Below, piece by piece: positions 25,089 to 36,702 of a stretch of 64,000 bases of DNA (within the stretch, counting starts at the first letter, position 1; the number at the start of each line of letters is the position of its first letter). Source of the stretch: Gnetum montanum (taxonomy: Eukaryota; Streptophyta; Gnetopsida; Gnetales; Gnetaceae); NCBI GenBank assembly GCA_015680685.1, contig MNCI01028922.1, forward strand, positions 534,948 to 598,947, given 5' to 3'. A program made the position numbers and the translations under genes. The notes below the pieces were generated by a model that was not told the origin of the DNA, ran no database searches, and saw only the letters and a program-made list of their open reading frames with translations.

Positions 25089-26706
25089 TGAAACATCCAA
25101 AAATTCAAAGACATCCTTGCTTCACTAGGTCTTTACAATTTGTGCAGTGTTATGGCAGTTCTTCAAGAGATGGACGCTCTAAAGTTCAGACTGTCCACTT
25201 CAACAAGTTTTCTAAGTCAAGGAGTCTTGCTATGCTACACTATGCCGTGTAGTGTAGCAAACTCCAGAAGACATTTGCAGAAGAACAGTGCTATGCTATG
25301 GTGTGCTATGTAAGGTAGCACATCATAGAAAAAGTTGGAAAACTAGTCCCCTCGCCCGACTTTAAGTCCTTCGGCAATGTCTCCTTTTAGCAGAAAATGG
25401 CGAACTTGGCAAAATCAAGTCATGTTTGTTGCTACGCTACGTTAAGCTACAAGGTGCAACAATTCTGTAGAAGTGAGAAAAGGCATCTCAAAGGGTGATA
25501 TCAGCAAGTTCACAAGTTTCGCAGTGCAAAAGACAAAGTTTGCATATTGGCAATGTTTTTGCAACTAAGGATAGTTGCTACGCTATGATATGCTACGTAG
25601 CATATCATAGCGTAGAAAATCTGTGACCAATAGTCATGACACTATGAAGGTTCCCAACACATGCAATGGGACACAATGCATATTTTTTGCTTCAAACTGA
25701 TGGTTACACTATGCTATGCTACGTAGCGTAGCACAATGTGACAAGATGCCACACTACGCCAAACATGCTATGCTACAAAGCATGGCAAGGCGTGGCTAGT
25801 GGTTATGGGATATTAATGCATCTCACCTAATTACACCATTTCTCTAATAGTGTAATTATGATGCAGTAGGTTTGTAATTACAGCATGTTAGGCTTGCCCA
25901 ACGGTCATGCAGGCACGTGCAGCATAGACAAGTCTAGGCCCAAGGCATGTGGCATCCAAACTGCATCTCTTGTGCACCCTTGGTCCTATAAATACCCCAA
26001 TGAGCAATGCTTAAGCTCTCTCTCTAGCTTGTTTAGGCACTGGGACACTCTAACTATTAAGGGCTTCTGGTACTCGGGCTCTCTTTTTGCACTTTTGGTT
26101 TTGATTTTCTGAGCAGTCTAGTCAGCTAACAATTTTGTTGGCTGACAAGCAAGCAAGATAGCACCATAACCTCGAGCATTGTAAGCTTCCTATTTTGACA
26201 TTATAAACAGTTAGCATTCTCAGTTGGCATTCTATTCTGCTCTTTCCTACCACCTTGGTAGCACTTCACATTGTTAACACCTGAGTCTACATTCAAGCAC
26301 ATAGCCATATCGCTCTATACGTCTTGGTTACCCTTAAGATCTCTACACTTCCCAACACTGTGCAATCAATTGTATCCATCTTGATAGAGCAAAGTTGTAG
26401 CTCCGAAGCGGTACATTTTTCTAACTACATTTTACTTTGTCTCTTGCTTATTGTTGCATTTTACACTATTTTTTGCCTATTTTACATTCAAGCATTACTT
26501 CGCGACATTATTTTCATTTTCAAATCACATATTGCAAAAGGTTATATTAACACCAATTAAGTCCTTTTCTGATCGACCAGACCATTCAGGATGACTCATT
26601 TCCATCCCATCTAGCATGGCCCTCCCGCGAAAACAGGGTCAAGACTGTCAGTGGCTGATGACCCGTTAGTGTTCTTTTCCAGTTGTCGATGTTTTCAGTC
26701 ACTACA
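25089..26706 (+). repeat. 5' LTR of E3 (1,618 bp)
   Basis: It runs TGAAACATCC to TCACTACA. TATAAATA at 25,987-25,994 is followed by a C-rich ACCCC. From 25,210 to 25,790 it is packed with GCTATGCTACG words and palindromes such as GCTACGTAGC. The match to 41,640-43,231 is colinear. Confidence 0.92.
25987..25994 (+). promoter_or_regulatory. LTR TATA box of E3 (5' copy)
   Basis: TCCTATAAATACCCC is identical to 42,552-42,559 in the right LTR and to the core of the E1, E2 and E4 boxes. It implies an R start near 26,020 and an R-U5 of just under 700 bp. Confidence 0.7.
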
Positions 26707-26732
26707 ATTTTTTTGGCATTATAAGGAGGGCC
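26707..26732 (+). promoter_or_regulatory. Primer-binding-site region of E3
   Basis: TTTTTTGGCATTATAAGG and then AGGGCC follow the LTR end by one base. The TGG start is present. The block is shared with E2 and E0. I could not assign the priming tRNA. Confidence 0.55.
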
Positions 26733-27163
26733 TTTTGGTGCCCTTTTCACATGTCACGGTAGTCTTCTAAGCCTTTTGCACCATGATTCACATTAGCGTA
26801 AAGTTGACACTCATTTGTGGTTGTTTACGCATCGTGCGGTGTAGATCGGTCGCCTCGATGGTTCCTCAGGAATACTACAAGACATAAAGCCTCCAATTGC
26901 CAGCTGACTTGCCTATCTTATGGTAGTCTTACATGTGTTCTGTACCCTATCATGTACTATCATAAACATGAAACCCTTTTGTAGTTGTTTACGCATCGTG
27001 TGGTGTAGGTCGGTCACCTCGACGGCTCCTCGGGAGCCCTGCAAGACATAAAGGCTCTTTTTGATTACTTGCCAACTTTTTTTCTCTTTTCATTAGAAAA
27101 AATATTTAGCTCACCTGATTTCTTTGCTTCTTTTTTGTCTACAAAACTATCTAGCTTAGTAAG
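26733..27163 (+). repeat. Leader of E3 with a direct repeat of about 100 bp
   Basis: 26,814-26,912 and 26,973-27,072 match each other: both contain GTTGTTTACGCATCGTG, GGTGTAG(A/G)TCGGTC, CACCTCGA-like and ACAAGACATAAAG/GCAAGACATAAAG blocks. The repeat unit period is about 159 bp. No reading frame upstream of gag comparable to the extra ORF1 of pea Ogre is seen here. Confidence 0.7.
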
Positions 27164-30145
27164 AATGACTTCTGCAACTACTGTTGCTAACATGTTCAAT
27201 GTTGAGGTTCCCATCATGGTTCAAGGTACCCCTGGTGCCGAACAACCACTGAACCCAATGCTAGAAACATAGTGATCCCTCAGGATCCAAAACCAAGGAC
27301 CTAAGGGATTGGCCGAGTAATATGAGTGCTATAACCTCCTCTATGCAAAAGTTTAGGCAAACTTGCCTTTGGATGTACATGAATTTGAGGGCAAACGTAG
27401 CTTCAAGTTCGCTTACTGCAACGGGAAGGAGTTTTTTCCCACTCTCGACGCTTTCATACCTTTAACATAGACAAACTAAATGCTTCTAGACCAACTAATC
27501 TAGTTGGCTAGGCTTAGGGAGTAGCAAGACATAACATCTAACTAGGATGATGCTTTTCAAGATGGACAAGAGGAACTCGATTCCCAATCTGACAAGGGAG
27601 GTCCAACCAACCCCATTCCTATCCCCTCTACCCAGTCCTTCTAGGCCAACTCATTGCCTATCACTGCTCCCTTTTTCATCATGGCTACCCTCCCACAGCC
27701 TACAACTACAACTATAATGGGTAGCCATGTTACCTTCCCAGCATATCAATGCCTGTATTCCCCTGTTTCATTTACAACAACTATGCCTTCGTAAACTGTT
27801 CATCAATCCATTCTTGTAGCATGTTACACACCAATCATGGCTACCCTACCACATGTTCACACTGTACCTACTTTGCAGTCATACACAACTTCTGTTTTGA
27901 TTCCTCTATTCACATCTATTCCACCCACCGTGGTGGGCCCAGGCTCATCCATGTGGTGGATCCCATTCACGTCTTTGCCTATTTCACAACCTTTGTAGAT
28001 GTCTCATTATGTTCACCCTCAGACCTACCAAACCTCACAAATGGTATAACCTAACATGGGGCTATGGTCTATTTTGTTAGCGACACAAGTAGTCTATTCG
28101 GTGACTCAAACCGTGGTTGCTACTCCAATAGCACCACCTGCCAAGTGGTGGACAGTGTAGGTAGTACTTTTCGTGGGGGTTACCCCAATGGTACCGTCGA
28201 TGGGTCACACCTCCACCCCCACCATTCCATAGGTGGGGGCTACCTCAGTAGTTCCCCAACTGCCTACACCATCATAGGGTTTGGATCAAGCATTTCAGCT
28301 TATTCAGACCCTCACTGAAGAAATCAAACACCTCAAGGCTATCGGGTCCGACATGGTACAAGTCATGGAATTTTACCAAGATGACCCCATTAGCCCTGCA
28401 ATCCCTACTCTGATGCTACCCCCAGGGATGTCTCTCGCATACTTCATGAAGTACGATGGGGAGGGGGATCCCAATGCACATCTAGTTACCTTTAGATCTG
28501 AGTCTCTCCTACTACAATAATGGCCACACATGATTATTCATGTCTTTGCCATGTCCCTAGTTGGGAGAGCCTTAGATTGGTATCGCGCACTACCATGCTT
28601 GTCCATTTTAACTTTGGAAGAGCTTCTGACCCGGTTTGTGACATGATTCAAGTATAAATTGAAGCTAGAAATCATGCTGGACTAGTTGATGAGCATAAAG
28701 CAGGAGGCTCTAGAACTAGTCTAGAAGTTCATCCAGTGATGGAGTGCGACCCTTAACGAAATCTGCGAGCCTATCGTAGAGGCCCACTTGTTGGCCATCT
28801 TTAAGGGTGTAGTGATTAACTTAATCAAGTCTAAACTATACTACCTCACCCCTCACACTCTTAGTCAAGCCTTTGCTCAGACTAAGAGTATACAAGATGC
28901 GGCTGAGGCGAGCAAAGACCTAACCTACATTACTTACAAAAACACCTTCACAAAGAAGGACAAGGGTAAGGTCCCAATGACCACAGTGGCCACTGTGACA
29001 ACTAAGGCCAAGCCTAGACCTAGTAACAATGGTAACAAGAACAACAAGAAACTGGCCGTACCCAGAGCTAACCCCATGCCCAAGTAGGGCAACATGTCGC
29101 AACCTACAGTACCCGCACCTGAGACATCTGTGCAACCCAAACCAAACCTTGAGCTTAAAGATCACTCAGAGTACACCCCACTACCTCTCAAGCCTTTGGA
29201 ACTTTTGAAGTAAGTACTAGTAGTGGGGTACATTCAACACAAGAAGATGTCAGAAGAAGAAAGTAGGAGACATCAATGCTACTACGAGCTCCTTAGGAAC
29301 CCCTCCTTGGCCCTGCCCAATGAGCCCCTAGTTCCTAAGGGTTTCTGGTTGGACAGGTTTTGTGACTACCACCAACAGTGTGGTCATAACATGGATTACT
29401 ATCTAGCATTGTAGGATGACATCCAGAGGCTGATCAACCAGGGAAAACTAGTGTTGGATGAAAGCAACCGAGTATGTCCTGGAAACCAATCTATGCATGT
29501 CTACATAGACCCCCTCAATGCTAACAATGCCGATTACATCATCAACGCCATCTGCATTGACAGTGATCCTAGGCCACCTTAGCAGCCATTCATGGTCCAT
29601 GTGCCTTAACATAGTGCACTAGCACCACAAGTGGCTAATCAATGCTCGCAACAACCATTCATCCTGAGAGTCTCTCCACGGGCATCCATCTTCGTGCCAC
29701 CTATTAGCGAAACTTTGCTACTTCTCTTGCTAACACCGTTAGCTCCTTTCATTATTAGGGGGCTGACTCCTTTGACAGCTCCCACCCTACAAAAGATAGC
29801 TAAACAACCTTCTTATTCTAAAAAGAGAGAAGTGCATTTCATGGGTGAGGGGTCAAAGGGGAATACCATCCAAGGCATTCCCAAGCCTATATATATGCCC
29901 CCTACATCTGCACCCTCGTCACAAAGAAGAATGTTGCTATAACCACGTAGTCCATGCTACCCTGCCAAAAAGGGTCTAAACCTAGATCCAAAGTTGCCCC
30001 TCCTTAAGAAATTCGTCTTCTAGGATGAGTCAAAGAAGAGGAAAGCACCAAATAGGAGGGTGGGCAAGACCTTTTGGATGCCCTCACCTAGGTCAAGCAG
30101 GCTCTAAAATAGAAAAACACTATACTAATACTATATGACCTGATC
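27164..30145 (+). pseudogene. gag: gag pseudogene of E3
   Basis: The start MTSATTVANMFNVEVPIMVQ is chosen as the first ATG of the frame and precedes the conserved N-terminal motif YNLLYAKV-stop-ANLP. A long Pro/Thr/Val-rich linker (about 27,600-28,280) leads to the capsid-like core. That core shows VMEFYQDDPISPAIPTL, YDGEGDPNAHLVTF, ALDWYRALP and FKYKLKL (28,360-28,670), then a Gln/Ala segment and a Lys-rich tract. The knuckle FCDYHQQCGHNMDYYLAL (about 29,358-29,411) has Tyr in place of the last Cys. The region after it is Pro-rich spacer. At least a dozen TAG stops interrupt it. Confidence 0.8.
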
Positions 30146-30901
30146 ATGGCATCTGTCCCCCACCATAAGGCTCTGATCTGCATGTTGATAGTGATTTCGA
30201 TCAATGAAGACATGCTGGCGGAAGAGGAAGTGATACACTCGGTCATGCTTCCCTCTGTACCTATAGAGCCTGATCCATCCCAATTAACTTTCAGTGATAA
30301 TGCCATTAGGAAAGGTCCCGAAAGGGATCAGGTGAAGACAACACCCATTTTTATCACAATTCAGGTCAACCAACACCAGATCCGAAGGATACACATTCAT
30401 GATGGGGTTGCCATGAACATCATCCCCTTTTCTATTATGGACAAGTTGGGCTTGGTTGACTAGATGAAGCCCACAATGATGTCATGCCTAAGGTCGTTCA
30501 ACAGGGCACACATCCTGGTGAAAGGCACAGTCTACATAAAATTTGTAGCAAGGGACTAGTTCCCCACAAGCAAAACATTCATCGTGGTCAAGGAAATGCC
30601 TAGGTTAAACCTAATCTTGGGGAGATCATGGTTAGTATAACTTAGGATTATCTCCTTACCCATACATCAGGAAATCCATCTACCATACGCAGGGAGGGAG
30701 GTGGTGATCCATGGTGATGAAGTAGCAACATAAGCTATCAGTGACATAGACATGGAGCAGGGCTCAAAGGTCATAACCTATGAGAATGAAGCACCTGCTC
30801 ACATTCACATTAACCACTTATTGGGAGAATCAGCCCAGTAGGCCGGTCTCCAAAATGAAAGCATATGGATTGAGTTTCCCTTCCAAGCAGGGGACAATGA
30901 T
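30146..30901 (+). pseudogene. Protease (PR) pseudogene of E3, up to the intron donor
   Basis: A stretch of 105 open codons (30,146-30,460) includes TPIFITIQV and the active-site segment IHIHDGVAMNIIPFSI, where the usual D-S/T-G is H-D-G or D-G-V depending on alignment. A TAG breaks the frame, then LNLILGRSWL (about 30,610) marks the C-terminal side of PR. The exon ends FPFQAGDN at a probable donor GAT|GTGAAT (30,901/30,902), by alignment with the clear donor of E2. Past it the frame soon reaches a stop. Confidence 0.75.
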
Positions 30902-31064
30902 GTGAATGAGGGCCCTAGAAAAACACCTCGGCCTTACATTCCACTCAACCCATGGTCGGTCAAAAAGTAGCTATGCATAGCATAGCAACCCCACTGCTTC
31001 CTGCCTAGTTGCCATCCCTTCTATGTTCATCACTTTTTTCTTTGTTAACATACCATCCTTTTGG

Positions 31065-31375
31065 TATGCTACGCTATGGCCCAAAATGGCCTAAAAATAT
31101 GCTATGCAGAGGCCCAAAATGGCCTAAAAATATGTTATGCAATGGCCCAAAATGGCCTAAAACTAGCAATGGCCCAAATCAGCCTAAAACTAGCAATGGC
31201 CCGAAATGGCCTAAAACTATGCTACGCTATGGCCCGAAACGGCCTAAAACTAGCATGAGTTACCAGTTAGCTGTTGTTCAAGTTGTTAACGTATCATCTC
31301 TTTGGCATGTTATGAAAAGGCCAGAAATGGCCTAAAACTAGCAATGGCCTGAAATGGCCTAAAACTAGCACATGA
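31065..31375 (+). repeat. Minisatellite between PR and antisense gene 3' end (E3)
   Basis: About nine units of ATGGCCCAAAATGGCCTAAA followed by ACTAGCA are present. The stem is GGCC-CAAAAT-GGCC. Some units carry an inserted GCTACGCT word. The first unit of the E4 cluster at 63,955 is nearly the same. Confidence 0.88.
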
Positions 31376-31552
31376 AAGCATGAACATCTTACTTGAAACA
31401 TAGCATGTATACAATGTACAAGGTAATGTAGAACCAATTTCTGTTTCAAAAAAGCCTCTTTTCTTTATTCAAAACTGTTGTCTTTTAAACAATGTTTGCA
31501 AAATTTGTTACACAAATATTCAAAATTCCAAGAAAAAAGAAATCCCATGCTA

Positions 31553-34500
31553 TCATGGTTTGTCTCTATTCGCATCATCTTCACCTTTCATTTCTGCATC
31601 ATTTCCTTTTGCATTGCCTTCCCCTGTGTTGCCCTTTGCCGGTTCTTCATTCACTCCCTCTATGGGCCCTATGCCCTTATTTGGAGCTTGTATCGTAGGG
31701 GCAAAGTAGTCAGCTAAGGCAACAAACACAAACTACAATAGAGCATAAGCATTAACACGGTAGAAAATAACTAACTTGAGAAGGGCCTGTGTTTGTCTCA
31801 AAGGGTATCCAGTCTAAACCGAGATCGAGGCGACACCATACCTCCTCTACTGTCATGTCCACCCAACACCTATTGCTTGGTTCAGGATCCATAGTAGCTC
31901 TCTCCCTTTCAGCGGTTGTCCACCTTGGTGGTCCTAGAGAAAAGGAGATGGTTGTGGTCTCTCCTGTGGGAAGGTCCACTTTCATGTCAGGAGATTTTGT
32001 AACCTTTACCTACTCCTTGAACTTGGTATAGGACTCAGAAGAGTCAATGGCATTTACGAATACTTCATACATAAATGCCTCCACAGCAGCATCCCTGTAT
32101 AGTTTACGATGGGTGGCATTTTTCTGTTTATACATGTGTTTATGGTTTCTCTGGAATTTCCCCCATTCATAAACCTCAGCATTGAATTCTTTCAAATCTT
32201 GACACTTTTGGGCTAGCAAGTCTCTTTGTATCCACTGTTCTATTAGTTTGCAGTGGCTTCGATGTTCTAACGCACGACTATCCAGAACCTAGCATAGTCT
32301 ACTACAGCCATGCGCTAGTCCTCATTATTAGTGTTGCAAGCTATGAGGAACTTGTTCTTTGACTTGAGATCCTCCACCTCAGCGATCAAGTTGGCCTCCC
32401 TTTGCTCAGCCCTTTGGACCCATTTCCACAGGTCCTCGTTGACGTGCTTATACTTTCACAAGGAGCATGCCAAGTGTAAAATGTATTTACAAGCCTCATT
32501 TTACGCATGATGAGACACCTCGGTCACTTCATGCAGGAATGTAGGCACGACACCGACTTTCAAAGGCCGTGTCGGGTCCCATTTGAGTCGAGAAGCTTCC
32601 ATAACAGAAAGAGTGTAGCAATCGCATTAGCATAGCAAGAGTAGCAAACTCGAGGAATTCTAGCATAACAACATGAGAGCACCTAACACTACTACTTACC
32701 CATGTCAGGGTCCACCTGCTAGAGGTGGTTGATCATGTCATCAATGATTCCTTGCACGAATGTAAACTTGTCAAGGATCTTGGCCCATGACTCCGCATGA
32801 ATTAGAGAGCGTCCTACAATATTAGCAGTGGCACCTGTTACATAACTAAATGTATCAGTAATGGTCGAAAAGGGGCTGTGACAAGGCAGACATATTGCTG
32901 AACTCACCAGTGTCTAATTGTGGTCTCCCTTCTTGTTGATGCAAGATGATGGTGGTGGCCTTGGTAGAGGTCCCTGCCAAGTTTGTACAGACCTCTTCCT
33001 CATGTGTTGGTGCCTTTCCTTTTAGGATACCAACGTCTATTTTATTCAAAGGAGGCTCCTGTTCATTAGTAGGAGGATTCTCCCTAATAACAAGAGCTCC
33101 TTCCTTAGTGATAAGGGTCCTTCCCTTCTTGACTGGGGCCCTTTCCTCCGAGACTAGGGCCTCCGTGTCTTTATTCATCGCCCCTGTCTTAGGGGTCGAC
33201 ACCTCTTCCTCACCTTCTTCCTTTACTAGCAAAGAAACATGTTTGCATTAGTCCAGGACAAGTTAGCTTAAATTAGGCACTACGCTATGCCATGCCTCCT
33301 AGCGTAGCATAGCGTAGCAAACAATAACAAAGTAAGCATTACAAAAATGCATTTATCAATGGGGGGTTGCATCCTTTGCAGTTTAAGCCATAGTCTCCAC
33401 CCCTCCTCTTCCTCCATGTGAAGGATTTCCTCAACTAGGGGAGGCCTCTTCTACTACAACGTTTTGGGCACAGTCTCGACTATGAGACATTCCCCCCGCG
33501 ACACGCTATCGACGACATCAGGGGGCATCTCTCATATGATGTCTTGGCCATGAACATTGCGAGCCACCTAATCCTTAGTCATCACAGAGAATAACTCCCC
33601 AATTATTTTTGGGGGATCTTGGGCTCAAGTGGTCTAGAGGATCTGGTGAATCCATGGTTCAAAAATTTGGTCATGATTTCGCATGACCCAGAATCCATTC
33701 TTTTCAACCACCAGGAACTCTGCAAAGCTCTTCAGATAGGCTATGTAGAAGGCATAATGTATGTTGGAACGGGACTCCAATTTCTGATGGAGTCCCAAGA
33801 TTTCAACCTACAACCCTTTACATAGAAAGTTAGCCCAGTTGTAATGGGCCCCCTCTTCCATAACCTCATGAATTATCCAAGCCTACTCAATCCCCAGGAC
33901 ATTCCTCTAGGTAAGAAGCTGGGAGAATGTGCAAGCATGGAAGATAGGGTAGATCTTCTTAGCGGACCCATCTTTAAGCTTCTCCATGGGGAGCCCTTTT
34001 CACTCCTTGGCAATCCCCAACCACTCTTGAATATCCTTCTTCTAAAGAGTCATCTCCTTCTTTCCCTTTGATCCTATGAGGATGCCTTCGGTAGGGACAC
34101 CGAATAGGTCCACGAACAGCTAGTCATTGATTTCAATGACCACCCACACACCTTGTATGTGTATACGAAAGAAGCCTGCCTTTTTAGAAAAGGATTTGAC
34201 CAAGGAAAGCATCTCAGTGACAAGAACACTCAGATTTGGGGCTAGGAATAAATCCACAAGCCCAGCCTTTTGGATGTTCTAGACCAAGGAGTCTAAAGCC
34301 ACACAGTTTATCCAGCGTTGGCTCTCTTCTACATCATTGTATTTGAAGTAGATGTTTGCCCCTTATGTCTTTGTGGTTACCACTGTCACCTCTTGGGGAT
34401 TCTTCACCCCTGAAACAGTTTCACAAAAACATTTAGCATAAAAACATAGAAAATACAAAGATTGCAAAGGAACTTAAGCATGCGACACTTACTACTTGGC

Positions 34501-35980
34501 CTACCAGGTCTGTATGGTAACGGGAACGATGGAAGGTCAACTAGAACTTGTTCAACTGTGACCGGTTTGAAGGGTTCTACCCACTCCTCATCTAGCCAAC
34601 CCTACCCCTTGCACTGATCATAGGGAATGTGAAATAGGCCTAGGTAGGTGTGGTATTCACCGCCGCATTGACCGATCACACCTACCCACAGGTTCTTAGT
34701 AGAAGAGAACTCTTGTAGGGCTATCTGTGTTGTAGCTAGTAGACCCAGTAGGTTGTGAAACCTATCCTTGTTGATGAAGAACCTGGTAACAAACACATAC
34801 TATTAGCATTAGGTCAATATGGCCAGCATCGCACAAACATAGCAGAACAAGGTTGCAAAACTCACCAGCCAACACAGTAGACAGTTCCCTGTGGATTTTG
34901 GAAGCACGTTGCCATATAACGTGTGAGGAATAATGTATTGTAATGGTGGTAGTATCCGTACTCAGGCATGTCCCAAATCTAAGACAAATTCCTTAACCCT
35001 ATTGGGTGCTGACTGGATCCTTCTCCCTGCCTGCTCATGATTGCCCCATCGATCATAAACCTCAGAATGCCCCAACTTGCCCCAGGAAATATGGCTTCTA
35101 TTATGCTGGCCACCTCCTCCTCCTCTAGGGATGACCAAATGATCACACTGAAGTGGTTGAGGAGAGAGTGTAAGAAGTCCTGTTCCCCTTTCCTAAACTA
35201 GACCCCCCGCTCTCCCACACGTATTTGGGGAGGAGGAGCATTGGCCACAGGTTTGTTCACATCACATAGGACCCCTCTAATTTCTAAAACAATTAAGATT
35301 GGCCTTAGTCCCATCCTGTACAACACAACCAACAAGTGTTAGCATCATGTCTAAGTGCAATACACATGCAATGTAGAAACACCTACCAGTTCATGGATAT
35401 AGTGTAGCATAATCCTCTTCCCACACATAGCGTAGTAAGAACATGAAAGTGCTAGCGTAGCGAAAATAGCCTAGCATAGCAATAGAGCAATTAACCCTAA
35501 TAGGGTGATTAACAATATGCCCTGATAGAACATGTGTCACACTGTCACATCATGCATGGCCCAACCCTCCTCTGGGTCCTATGTCACACCATTCGAAAGC
35601 CAAGTAACTTAAACTGCCCAAACCCCCACGGTTATGACAACCGCAGTAGTGGTGGTTTTAGCCACCTTGCATGCAATGATGGCATAACGTTTATGCACTC
35701 ACTATAGCCAAAACGGCAACAGCAGTGATGCAAAAGACAAAACAATGCGATGATGGAAAACATAGGTGGCTAAGAATAGGATACAAAACAAAAGTAGAGA
35801 ACAACAGAAGAAACAAATGATAATAGAATCACGGAAAACCAGAGGAAGCATAGTAACCTATTGGGTCAATGGAATGTCCTTCTGCACCGTGACATGAGCT
35901 TATGTCACATGTCCTATGGTTTGTTTCACCTCTTCAACCTTTGCAAGCACCAAATGTGTGTGTTCCTTCTTTGGAGCCAT
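31553..35980 (-). pseudogene. Intron-borne antisense gene of E3, all eight exons
   Basis: Exons on the minus strand are: 1, 35,980-35,862 (119 nt, MAPKKEHTHLVLAKVEEVK); 2, 35,315-34,866 (450 nt); 3, 34,782-34,505 (278); 4, 34,409 to about 33,361; 5, 33,225-32,908 (318); 6, 32,834-32,700 (135); 7, 32,598-31,776; 8, 31,713-31,553, Glu/Asp/Lys-rich, ending in TGA. Most junctions have GT and AG. The exon 1 donor is AT where E4 has GT, the exon 4 donor is unclear, and the exon 7 acceptor has lost its AG. Exon 4 holds FCK/ESRSNIHYAFYIAYL-type sequence, exon 7 GKFQRNHKHMYKQK and RKLYRDAAVEAF. Many TAG stops at Trp/Gln positions make this copy inactive. Confidence 0.8.
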
Positions 35981-36129
35981 CATCCTGCTTGCAGATTTCT
36001 TTTTCTCATCACTGTGTAGAAAATAGCCTTGCTTGCTGTTAGCACAATTGCTCTAAAATCACCTTGTGCTTTGAATATGGGCTCTACACTCTTATGGTGA
36101 GAATGACAAGCTTACCAAGGTTTAATCCC

Positions 36130-36137
36130 TATTTATG
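36130..36137 (-). promoter_or_regulatory. Probable TATA box of the E3 antisense gene
   Basis: GGCCATAAATAGGG on the minus strand lies about 150 bp upstream of the exon 1 ATG (35,980). This is close to the spacing seen in E1 (133 bp) and E4 (156 bp). Confidence 0.5.
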
Positions 36138-36310
36138 GCCATAATGGTAAAAAGGGAAAACTTCCTGCTCTCTCTCTCTCTGTTTAATGCAGAGTGCATT
36201 GTACAACATAGCATGCTCATCACGACATCATACCACTATTAGCATTAAGACCTTGACATGCTCCAAGCTAACTACTTGCTTTCCCAAAAAATAAAATAAA
36301 AATATATTTT

Positions 36311-36585
36311 CAATTATCCCAGTCCGAAAAGACCTTAAACTAGAAATCATAGCATAGTTGAGCTTTTACCGGTCTGAAAAGACCTGAAACTAGCATGTTT
36401 CGATCTATCATACATTTGCAGTTCACAATGACACTAAACTAGCAATCTCACATTTTCGCATTGGAAGTTCTACATTTTCTCCTTAGCAGCATCACATTTT
36501 TGCATCGATAGTTTTACATTTCCTATTTTAGCAGCTCTGCATCTCCATGCCATAACGGTCTACCATGACTTTAAACTGGCAAAAT
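36311..36585 (+). repeat. Minisatellite between antisense gene and RT (E3), degenerate
   Basis: Four or five scattered units such as GGTCTGAAAAGACC plus TGAAACTAGC occur. The stem is GGTC/GACC. Spacing is irregular. Confidence 0.7.
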
Positions 36586-36702
36586 TTTAGTCACTACATC
36601 ATACTTCACTAGTTACATCTTGTCATTGCTTTGTGAGTTTTCGTTATACATGATTGCTACCAATAGGTGCCTCTTAACTAGGATTTCATCTCATTTTGAC
36701 AG

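Larger units (their letters stand above)
30902..36702 (+). other. PR-RT intron of E3 (5.8 kb), housing the antisense gene
   Basis: The donor is weak (GTGAAT). The acceptor is a clear pyrimidine-rich CATTTTGACAG|GTTAAG. It contains a minisatellite, the minus-strand gene at 31,553-35,980 and a second minisatellite. An intron at this place is a known feature of Ogre elements; a gene inside it is not something I know of. Antisense messenger made here would pair only with unspliced sense RNA. Confidence 0.65.

Noticed and set aside
31553-35980. Antisense gene as a retroviral-type envelope
   Set aside because: No signal peptide, no membrane segment, and it is on the wrong strand for an env gene.
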